64,000 nucleotides of DNA, taken from Stichopus chloronotus. Lineage: Eukaryota; Echinodermata; Holothuroidea; Aspidochirotida; Stichopodidae. The stretch is from contig CM037837.1 in NCBI GenBank assembly GCA_021234535.1, positions 9,542,636-9,606,635 of the forward strand, given 5' to 3'. Position 1 is the first letter of the stretch. Each line of letters starts with the position of its first letter. Of this stretch, positions 39,101-51,100 are shown piece after piece. The notes under the pieces are model-generated. The model ran no database searches, was not told the DNA's origin, and saw only the letters and a list, made by a program, of their open reading frames with translations. Position numbers and translations under genes: made by a program.

Positions 39101-42100
39101 AGACTTTTACTCACTTTAGAATTAACCCGTTTGATTTGCTCCTTCCAATTTAAATCACAATCAATAACCACCCCAAGAAATTTTGTAGTGTATACCCTTT
39201 CTATAACGGAATTACCAATATTAATGGTAATGTACTTATCACACTTTCGATTAGAAAATACCATAAAGTTAGTTTTGTCAACATTAAGTGACAACTTATT
39301 TACCAAAAACCATACTCTCAACTCATCTAAAAATCTCACATAATCGTGAACTTATTTGCTGAATATCATTTCCAGAGCAGAGTGTATTAGCATCATCCGC
39401 AAAAATCATAAATTTAACTATATCTGACACATTACAAATGTCATTAATGTATAAAATAAATAGTTTAGGCCCTAAGATAGATCCTTGAGGTACACCGTAC
39501 TTAATACTTGACATATTAGAAGAGCAATCACTGATTTGTACAAACTGTTGCCTGTTAGAAAGATAACTGGAAATCCATCTGTTCACAATTCCCATGATAC
39601 CATAATATTCCAGTTTTTGTAGTAATGTAGTGTGATTGATTGTATCAAACGCTTTTTTTAGATCTATAAAAACGCCAACTGCATGCATCGTTTTTTCAAT
39701 GGCTGTTGTGATGTTATCTACAAGCTCAGTAAGGGCCATGGTCGTTGAGTGACCTGCTCTAAAACCATACTATCAACTAATAAATTATGTTTATTACAAA
39801 ATTTACGCAACCTTTTCTCGAATAACTTTTCTAATATTTTGGAGAATTGAGGGAGGATCGAAACAGGTCTATAATTGTTAAGCTTATCCCTATCACCTGC
39901 TTTGAAGAGTGGTATTACTTTTGCAATTTTCATTTTCTCTGGAAATACACCTGTCTGGAATGACTGATTACAAATATGGGACAAAGGTTTGGCTATCAAG
40001 TAAATGACATACTTTATACAATACATATTTAGATCATTGTAATCTTTCGACCTTTTGGATTGAAACTGTGAGACTATACTTACTACTTCATTTTCATCCA
40101 CTCCATCAATAAACATGGAATGATCATTTCTAAATTTAAAATAATTATCAAAAGATTTATCGGTCACATCCGGGATACAATTTGAAAGATCTGCACCTAC
40201 AGTGACAAAAAAATCGTTGAAACCATTTGCGACATCCTTTGTGTCATTTAGTAATCTTCCCTTATATGAAAACTCTTGTGGATAAGCCTGTGTTTGTCTT
40301 TTCTTCTTAATCAATTCATTTAGTATCTTCCATGTACTCTTAGTATCCCCTTTGCAATCACAGAACAACTGGTCAAAATAGTCTTTCTTACATTTCCGTA
40401 AAATTCTGGTCAAGGTGTTTTTGTAATGTTTATACTTTCTTTCATTTCTAATCGTCTTCTCTCTAAGAAATTTCTTGTACAAAGTGTTCTTCTTTTTACA
40501 TGCATTTACCAGCCCTTTCGTTAACCATGGCTTAAGCTTATATCTATTCATATTACTTCTCCTTTCGACAGGGCAGCAGGTGCTAAACAACTTTAAAAAT
40601 CTATCTAAAAAGCAGGCGTATGCCTCATTAACATTTGCTTTGTTAAAAACATCAAACCATGTTTCACCTGATAACTTTTCCCTAAACTGATCCAGATTTC
40701 CAGGTCTTATATTTCTGACGTAGATAAATTCCTCGGCGTTTCCAGTGCTAAGTGTGTTGCCACAAACTGTGAATATGGGCAAATGATCACTAACATCACT
40801 GATCAATAATCCACTATATAATCCATCATCAATATTATTTGTAAAAATATTGTCAATTAAAGTGCTACTGAAACGTGTAATTCTACTGGGCTTAGAAATG
40901 ATGGGATGCAAACCTTTGTTAAACATTATATCTAGAAACTCTTGGGTTCCCTTGTGTTCATTATATTTCAAAAGATCAATATTGAAATCTCCGCATACAA
41001 ACACCTCTTTTTTGCAGAAATTGAATTTGTTTAGTAATATTTCCAACTCTCTATTAAAGTCATCATGTTTAGCTGAAGGTGTCTTATATATGCAACTTAC
41101 AATCACATTTTTCTTGTCACTCAGGATAATTTCAGTTGTGAAAATCTCCAATATATTACCGATGGCAAAGGATAACGAATCAATCTTTTTGAATTGCAGA
41201 TGGTTTTTAACATAAATGGCCACCTCACGCCCTCGTTTGTGTTGCCTAGAAATGTGACAGCTTTGGTATGCATTAATTGGCGCAGTTAAATCAATACTAT
41301 CATTAAACCATGACTCAGATATTGCAATAACATCAAATGGCCATCCCAGTTCATCTAGGCAATATTCCACTTTGTCAATATTTGAAACCAAACTCCTACT
41401 ATTAAAATGTATTATTGAAAATCCAGGTTTTTCAGTAATTCTGTGTTGAAGTTGTTCACTAGTATAAAACTTAGTCACAAAGAACGTGATAGTAGAAATT
41501 ATTATCGGGATCTATCCCATCTTCGAAATCGAAATGTGAATAGTCAGTGTATTCAAAGAGATTTAAGTCAGGATTCATACCCCCAGAATCAAGGTAATTT
41601 TCCGTTGGTTCAAAGGTATTACTTGTTCAGCTGCTTTCTTGCTCATCACCTATATCCTGAGCCCGGGAAATGTTACAGCAACCATCACAGAACCACGACA
41701 TCCAAATTTTGAAACAAATTATGTCTATTGTCTGCAACACAATCGATATGAGCTTGTACACCACAAGAAAAACAATTAATACAATCATCCGTGACTTCAG
41801 ATAAACAAATATAACATATAATACTATTTTCCATAACGGATATAAAATTCAAATTCGTTAGTAGTCACCGGGGAAACAAGAGTAATTATCCTTCTTCGGC
41901 AAACCTTCTCAGGTCATTTTCATCGCGAATACATAATACACTAGTCTTGCGACATCCAGTGCACCTAAGGTTTTTATGTAAATCTTGCAATTTCTAGTCC
42001 ATGTATTTTGAATTCTGTTACGCTTTTTCAACATTCTGGCTGATTTAGCAATGGTTGCATTTTGTCGAGTGAGATGTTCATTTATGTACACTCCGGTACC

Positions 42101-45100
42101 ACGTAGCTTTTTGGCATTATGTAACATGTATTGCTTGGTTTTCCTGTTCACGAGTCTCATCAGAATTACAGGTTTCCCATCATTTCTTCCTTTACCGAGA
42201 GTATGGCAAGCGGATACATCCGAACTATTCACAGCAATCCCCTTATTATCCAAGAAGTTAAGAACTCTGGTTTGTAGCACATCAAGTTCTTCAGGGGGAG
42301 CTCCCTCTCCCTTGGAAGCATCAGTGTTGCTTGCAGCCCTCGCATATGATTCATGTTGAATCTGAAGACCAGTAATGATGACGTCATCTTTCCTAGTATA
42401 CTGTTCAAGGTCATTCACCCTTTCTTCCAAGGCCCTTATTTTCTTGTCTTTTTCTTTATTTGCAGATTGTAAGGCCTGGATAGTTGACATCATCATGTGT
42501 AGTTGTTTCTGATTTTTGGACACTTCAGCCATTTCCAAAGAAAGTAAATTTAGGGCGTCCTTTATTTCTTTCAGTTCAGCTTGATCGTTATGTCTATCCT
42601 CCGCACCATCGTCTTTGTTTCCTTTCCGACCCATTGTTACTTACAAGGCAATGTCATAGTTGCCTTCACAGCTGCATACAGGTTTATATGGCCGGCAAGG
42701 GTTCGAAAGAGATTAAGAATTCCAAGTTACAAGAACCAGTACAACAAGTGTAGTAAGGCAAGCCTACACACGATAGGATACGAGCTGTAAGAAGACTTTC
42801 TTTTCCCCAAAGTTTCTAGCAAAATTTCAGCAAATTGGACCTCGTGCAGACTAAAACTGTCCACAAATCTAGTATTAACACGGTAAATAAGATCCTGTAT
42901 AAAGTCCAGCTGATAGTTCCTGCTGAAAATAGAGATTTTTTGTTGCTATTTCGAAGAGAGATTTTCACAGAGAGATCGTTGCACTCAGTTCAAACTAACT
43001 GTGATGAGATACATCCACAATGCAAATATGAGACTTGTCCAAGCTTCCTTTTAAAAGATATCATGTTAAGAAGATGACACAGATCTACATGCCATCTTGA
43101 ATTCAGAAGATGCGATTATCAAAGAGACCAAAATGTTGGGACTGAATTGATTTCGTGCAAAATTTATGTAGCACAATTGCACTTTCTGGACAATTTGGGA
43201 AAATAAAAGGAACAATAATAAAAGGAAAATGAAAGAGACAACCTAGCAATGGTTAATTTCACTTTATTAATAAGTACATGCTACACCTGGGACAGCAAAT
43301 TAATGATAAACATGGAATCCCGTTTTTCCGAACTTTTCAGTTATCCGAACAGCGTTTGATCCCGATTGGACAAACAGGGTTTAACTGTATATCTTTGCTC
43401 TTCCATGCAATGTGACTTAATATTTCAAACTATGAAACCATGCTTGGGCTGAGCAATTATGTAATAACAATGTCATTTTCCATGCTTTTGTAATACCCTC
43501 TTTTGGTTTCTGTTTTAACTGCCAGGCATACACTAAACAAGGGGTTAAATTGATAACAGCATGTTTTGGATAGAAATTGAATAATGCCAACAATCATGAT
43601 GCGCTCCTTAAAACTATCACAAAACGTGCATAGTGATGGCAATCGGATCAGAGGAATGAAGAAACTCTAACAATTGCTTTGACAAGCCAATTAAAGCTAT
43701 GTCAATGTTCCAGAGGTTTAAAGTTCCCCGTTTCCCACGTTCCTGAGTTTGATGTTCCCGGGATTGGGGGAATGTTCCCATTGTTTGTGAACATTGAAGC
43801 CTCTGAGCATCGATCCCTGGGACCACGGAACCTCGGAAGCAGTGAAACTGGAGAATTACAGTGATGATTCTGGGAACATCGAACCCTGGGAATGACAAAC
43901 CTTGTGCTCATTGGCAACCATGAAAATAATGCCATAACCAGCGAAAATCAAACCCTGGGTACAATGAACCCTGCGAACATCAGGTAGATCCCCTTTGACG
44001 CATTTGCGAATCCTGCATGAAAATTGTTTGAAGTGTTTGCGAGTTCTACACACATACACATATGCATTCTTTTATATTAACGTCGTCTTGAGTACATCTG
44101 GAGCTGTGCATTGTAACGTGTATTATAAAGCTGAACCATAATGTACGTGACATGTGTGAAACTGTGAGTGTGAAAGAGTGAATGAATACGGACCACCAGA
44201 GCGATATGATATGAAACCAGGTGGATTTGCCCTCTTGTTTCGCTTTGTGCTTGCAACAGCAAGGTGGCCCTGGTCTGCGTCGTGCAGTTCTAATGCTCTA
44301 CGTTTTGAGGAAATTGTTTTCACAGAGCTCAAACATTGGGAAATTGTGGAAGAGGCAGGGAACTACCGCCTCCTCCTTGTATGGTGTGTCTTTTGAAACT
44401 CATGTATGAAAGATGAGAAGAGGCAGATATATGTTTACAGCTTTGAGGTCTAATTTTGAAAATGTTGAAGTCATACTTTCAAAGTTTTGGCTCTGCATCT
44501 GATCATCTTCATGTATGTAAGTACTGTTGGAAATGTTGGAAATGGGGAGGGGTGTAATTTTTTTAAAATAAATTATGAATATTAAAGTACCCTCAATACA
44601 CCAAAATAACTGCATGTTAAGTACGCAGGGTGAAGGAGGTAATGGGGGTAATGTTCTCCATTTATTTTGAAATGTTTGGAAAGAACAACAAGTTGATAAT
44701 CATCCCTCATAACTTAAAAGTCTAGATTAGTCTAAACTGTCAAGGTATTAGTCTATCACTCTACTACCTTGTTTTATAGATTAAAATGATACGGTGGGGG
44801 ACAAAAGAAGAAGTCTAACACTGAAATATGAACACCTAAATTTGTCAAAGACAGTTCCCCTATCAGCATTGGAAAGCCTAGCGACTACACGTGTCATTCA
44901 CGAAAAGCGTGGAGCGGCATGTTGCAATGCTCCCCACCCCCCGTCCAAAACGTGGGCATCAAATTTTTCATTATCAAATGTGCAGGGGGACATTTGATAA
45001 TGCGTCTCTCATCCATCTGAATGTGGGGGAAACTTCACGTCTCACTGTCCCTCAAGACTGCAGACACCGATGCAATAAGTAACTTAATATAAAACATAAA

Positions 45101-48100
45101 TCAAAGAAAGTTACGACACAACAATAAAGGAAAAACCACAAACTGGCTCAAATAGCAAAGGATTTTACAAAGAATGCCAATCTTTTCACTAAAAATATTT
45201 GCAAAGTAAATGTTTCAAAGCTCTTGGGAAAAGACGACAGATCAATTTCATAGTCCATATTTCTTTTCTCAACTGGAAAAACTAAGTTCATAACTTACCA
45301 CTAACTTGTCCTGATAGCATTCGGAGGAATATTCTAAACTGAAATTGGAGAAGGTCAGCATGATTGTTTGGCCAGTGTCTGCTTGTATCTCTGTAATACA
45401 AGATAGGCCGTTACTGTACTCATTTGGCCATTCAGGTGAAGCCACGTAAGTACCATTGGTGGTGATGTATGTATAATCACAAGAAGCAGCTGTTGCGGAA
45501 GTGCGTAATAAGATGCAAAGCAGAATGAGAAAGAAAAAGTAGAATAGAATAAGGTAGACAAAACAAATAAAATAGAAATATAAGTGAATCAATAGAAAGT
45601 TTTGTGTAGTTCGTATTTGCTCCATAGTTTGAATGAACTATACATAATTCTGTTCTTTGTTAACATATTTCCATAAATTTTCTCATGAAATATTGTCATT
45701 CATATTGCAGTTATAGTGGTTTTGTTATTTTGAGGTCAAAGCGAAATATCTTTTACAGGCCTTTACATTCTTTCCTCCTTTTCTCATAATTCACCCACTA
45801 ATTTCAAGTTACTTTGCAAATTGAGTAAAAATGTGTACACATAGTTTACAAAAAGAAACTGTGCAAGCAAACATAGTTGACTGTTCCATGTCATAAACTA
45901 CAAAAAGGAAATTCTTAAGTAGTCCAATTGAAAATGATCTGGCTATAGACTGGATGACTCTTCCCTACTTCAGATATAGTGTCATGAAATTAGCACACTG
46001 TGTAAATAGTAGTAGGGATAGTAATGACAACGATGTGAATATTGAAGGTGTAATTGTTTGGAAAACAATGTACACTGCACAGACGTATGTAGCTGGGCCA
46101 AAAAAAAATACCCTGTAGGTCTGGGCAACATGCCATAAACGTTTTTCGCCTACGGAAGGTGCTGGTCACAAAACCGATACTTTTGGAAAAAAATTGCCAC
46201 ATGTCCAACTGCGTATAAAGGCCTAAAACAGCCTGAAGTTACCTTCTAAATTCCTTAGAGACCACTTTGATTGTAATCTTCTGGTCAGCAAGGGAAAAAA
46301 TAGCCTGATACTCAAGTAAATTTTTTTGTTAAGTCTTTTAATTGGATAAATTTCTACTTAAAAATGGTATATTTTTGTAATTTACAACTCAACTACTGCT
46401 GACGATATGGGAAAAAACCAAAATGCACAATTGAATTGTGATTTCGATTATAACATTATGAGGATTTTTATGAATCTGATATATGATGACTCATATGTAT
46501 CATGTCTCAATATGCACAACTGCATATTACAGTTACGATGATGCAACACTTGACCATAACACATGAGATAATAGCTTCAAGCTTCACTCCTTGAAATATC
46601 ATGTGAACTAGGTTATCGCAATTTTAATCCTTCTGACTCCAAATAACCTTTCAACTCCACCAAAACCAATAGGGCCCTTCTACTCAATGTGATGCACCTA
46701 CACATTAACACATGAGTTCATAGCTTCAAGCTTCCCTCGTTGAGATATTATGTTTACTAGGTTTTCAGAGTTTGAACCATGTTGACAAAAATGACCTTTG
46801 ACCTCCACCTTGACTACTCAATGTGGTTCACCTGCATGCTAAATATGAGAACTGTCAAAGCTTCCCTTTTTCAGATATCATCTTTACAAGGTTTTTACAG
46901 GGTGACCACAAATGACCTTTGACCTCCACCAAAAACAATAAGGGTTCTTCTACTCAATTTGGTACACCTACATACCAAATATACCAAACAAGAGATCTGT
47001 CCAAGCTTCCCTACTTGAGATACTATCTTTACAAGGTTTCACATTTTGAGCCATGTTGACCCCAGATGGCCTTTGACCTACACCATAAGCAAAAAGGGTT
47101 TTTCTACTCAATGTGGTACACCTCCATAGTACATACGAGAACTGTCAAAGCTTCCCTTCTTGAGATATCATGTTAACAAGGTTTTCACAATCTGACCCCT
47201 GTTGACCTCAATTGCCCTGTGACCTCCACCATAAACAATAGGGTTCTTTAAATCAATGTGACACACCTATGTACTTAATATAAAATCTGTCCAAGTTTCC
47301 CTTCTTGAGATATCATGTTTACAAGGCTTTCTCACTTTGACCCCTGTTGACTCCAAATGACCTTTGACCTCCTCCATAAACAATGGGGCTCTTCTAATCA
47401 ATGTGGTACACCTACATACTACATGTGAAATCTGTCCAAGCTTCTCTCCTTGAGATAATTTGTTTACAAGGTTTTCAGTTTGACAAAAAAAAAGAAAACA
47501 ATAGACAACAAATGACCTTCTTGAGATATCGTGTTTACAAGGTAGGCCATCACCTACATACATGGTGCGCCTAGCGTGCCGTAAAATCGACATATGCCAA
47601 TTTAAATCAACATCATCGACAACAACGGCACATGACAGCTCCTAGAATTCTTTAGAGTTCTGTTATTGTCCAATAGGATTGCGAGAAACTGACATATGAA
47701 GCTTTACATTGTCATATGTCGATTTAATCTTTCATATGACAGTTTCTTCCATCACAATTCTAGAAGCTGTCATGTGCTGTTATTGTCCAATAGGATTGTG
47801 AGAAACTGACATGTGCACATTTAAATTGTCATATGTCGATTTAATCTTACATATGATAGTTTCTTCCAATCAGAAGTGTAGAAGTTGTCATGTGCCATTA
47901 TTATCAAATAGCTTTGCTAGAAACTGACAATTTAAATTGACATATGTACGATTTAATTCAACATATGTCACTTTATTCCAATCAATTTCTTCAAAATGTG
48001 TCATGCGTAAATGTCAACCAATGAAAGGACTTGAAACTGTCATATGTAGAAGAAATTGGCTTATGTCGATTTCTTGGAGATATGATGATTTCATCCCATC

Positions 48101-51100
48101 AGATTGCAAGAAACTAACAAATGATGATTTTATTCAACATATGTCAATTTTTAGACTTATGGCATGCTAGGCACACCATATACATACATGCATTGCATAC
48201 ACACACATGCATGCAAGATTACAAAGGTTACAATTATCATCGAAACCAAAAACTCACATAGTGAAATGAATGTGACAGTACCAAAGTAACCTCTCCCTGT
48301 ACCAGTACTGTCAGTAATAAAGTTCAAGTCCATGTAAGAACTGGTGCTGTAAATTGGTGCCGGAGTGTAAGAACCGCAAAGCTCAGATGAGTAAAAACCA
48401 CCATTAACCTACGAATAGAAGTAAAATATATTCAATAGAAATCTCCACCTGACTGTGTTTTTACATCTCTTTTGTCCTGGTTTTGTTTAAGCTTTGAGAG
48501 GATGCCAGCAAAATGCATTATCGAAACATTTACTTGATCTGGCTTTTGATCTTTGCATGAAATTTAAAAATACTAATGCAACACTTAGTTCTTATGTTTT
48601 AAATAAAAACAAGTGAGTTAAAAGGTATTACTGTGATTTCAATGATTCATTTATGAGCAATTAGAATGTGGCATATTGCATACAGTAAAAAGAAGTTGAC
48701 CCCACATGACCTCTGACCTCCACCAAAAACAACAGACTTCTTGTGATAAAAAGCTTCACATACACACTAAATATGAAATCTTTTCAAGTTTCCCTTCTTG
48801 AGATTTTGTGTTTAGAAGACTTTTACAATTTGACCCTGTTGACCTAAATAATCTTTGACTTCCACCAGAAACAATAGGCTCATTGAAATCAATAAGGTAC
48901 ACCAACAAATCAAATATGATATCTATCCAAGTTTTCCTTCTTGAGATTTCGTATTTTCAAAGTTTTTGCAATTTTGACTACAAATGTTGACTACAAATGA
49001 CCTTCAACTGCCGCAAAAATATGATAGCGTTCTTGCACTTAATAAGATACATTTACATACCAAATATGAGAGCTGTTTGAGCTTCCCTTCTTGAGATATT
49101 GTGTCTACAAGGTTTCACACTTTGACCTTTGTTGACACCAAATGACCTCTGACCTCCACCAAAATCAATAAGCTTCTTGTACTCATTATGGTTTCACCTA
49201 CATTTGAAAAGTTGAAAAGTTATTATGCAACCTGCGTGCAACCTTTAAAAACAAGAATTGGTATGTTATGGGGAATTTTTATTTAGACAATGATAACCGT
49301 ACTGTTAACATCTTTACAAAAGCTGTGGCTTTACATGGGCTTTTTGCTACAATTGATAAACCATCTAGAACAACTGAGCACTGTGCACACTTTGCTTTAT
49401 AACATCTTTACAAATAATCTTACAGTAGGTCTGCAAGCATATGCCTTTGCTTACTCCAGGTTTGTTGAAATTGCAAAGTCTTTAATTAAATAATTATTTC
49501 GTGAATGCTAGTCCATCTCTTCTGGCCAGTGACATTTGCAACAAAAATAATCCTTTCTTTTCAACATATTTATGGAATTTTCAAAATGAGAATACACTGG
49601 CTCTCATTCCCACTGACCCTTACTGAAGTTTCAAAGATAATCTGCTCAGTTACAAATGGGAAGACCTCTGGCATTGAGGAAATTTCATCTGAAGTCTTTT
49701 AGGTGAGTGCTTATTCTGTTGCAGGTGTCGTTACTGCTATTTTCAATGTTTCCTTATATGAGTTTTTTTCCAGACAAACTAAAAATTTGCATAGCTGATT
49801 ATGATTTTTAAGGCTACTGATCCTTGCCAGCTCATTGCATGCATAATTCTGTATTATCCACCCTTCATAAAACTATTGGATAGGTTAATGCACGATAGAA
49901 ATTCACACTTTGGTTTTTCCTTTAAAGTACAGCATTCCCTCTGATAATCAATACGGTTTTCGAGAGAAAAACTTGACGCCTACAGCTCTCTGTGATGTTT
50001 TTTGCTATTTCTTAAGATCTGTCTGAGGATTTCGACACAGTGGATCATGGTATATATTACTTCACAAATGGTTCACACATATTCTTAGAGGTAGAGCTCA
50101 GAGCTGGATCTCTGTATGTCTCAGTAATCTACAACAGTATGTGAAGGTTTAATATGTGAAAGGTTAATGAATTATTAAAGTACCCTCAACATACCAAAAA
50201 GCAATGTGTTGCAACATTTATAATTATTTGAAGTAATTGTTGATTCACTCCCTTGAAGTATGCAAGGGAAATGCCTATAAGGTGTACTTTTTATCAGAAT
50301 TGGATTCACGGACCATGACCCCTCTAGTTCTTGCAATCGCTACGCCAGTAATGACCTAAGCAAAAAAGCAACAACCTTATGTTGTTTGCGGTTGTATGAT
50401 ACACATGATTTTGAAATGTAATTTTTGGAAACAGTTTGCAATTGACAGTGAAGAAGACAGGGAAAGGAATAAAACGGAGAAGATACGTAACAAAAACCAA
50501 GTAAGTATACGATGACCAAAAGAATTTTGGCCTCACTCCTCCCTTTCCCAAGTAAATTGTAATTTTGTTGGTGTATCAAAGCAAAGGGGAAAGCACCAAA
50601 ACTTTTTCTTTTCCAAGAAAATCAGACTTTACCTTAAAAACGTAACTTTTGTTAACTTGATACTTGCACATTTGAAACGTCATCGTAACTCCATGTTAAG
50701 TATATGGGAGGGGTGAAGGATACTACAATGGTAATGCTATCCATCTAATTTGAGCTGCTTTGCAAGGAAAAACAAGCCCAGGATCGACGGATGTTTCCTT
50801 TGTTACTTAAAAGAATAGTCTTAACTGGAAAGGTCTGTCAATCCAAACCCTTTCTTATACATTAAAATGATACGATACAGAAGACACTGCGTGCAAGGCG
50901 CACTGTAAATTTGGGCATTTTGGATGTGTAGATTGGTGTAACACACAGATACGAACATCTAAATTTGTCACGCCAGAGTTCCCAATATGAATATTGATAA
51001 GCCTGGCTACTACGTGAATCACTCACAACAAGTGTAAAGCGGAATTTGTTGCAATGTTCCACCCCCAGTTCAAAGATTAAGCCACAAGGATCCTCTTTCA

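Larger units (their letters stand above)
38321..42700 (-). mobile_element. CR1/L2-type LINE, near full length, frameshifted
   Basis: A two-ORF non-LTR retrotransposon read on the minus strand: ORF1 42634-41909, a 74-bp gap, then ORF2 from 41834 to a stop at 38585-38583, a 3' untranslated stretch of about 240 bp and an (AAAC)n-type tail at 38341-38321. ORF2 needs several frame corrections (near 41700, 41485, 39750, 39330 and 38865), so this copy is inactive but recent. The 5' limit is a guess, and no target-site duplication was found. The short tandem tail rather than poly(A) fits the CR1/L2 group. Confidence 0.85.
37028..45298 (-). other. Intron inside CUB C (phase 0), hosts a full-size LINE
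   Basis: At 8.3 kb the longest intron, over half of it a LINE in the same orientation as the gene (38321-42700). A pogo/Tigger-like terminal sequence lies at about 43335-43392 and a degenerate GGGAACATCGAACCCT array at 43700-44000. The part at 44400-45010 is similar to 50160-51130. Confidence 0.85.
45490..48257 (-). other. Intron between CUB B and CUB C (phase 1)
   Basis: A 2.8-kb intron. The part at 45640-46425 matches 56600-57630, the equivalent intron between CUB A and B, down to the last 50 bases before the exon. It is then interrupted by satellite array 2 and the foldback element before the real exon at 48258. Confidence 0.85.
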
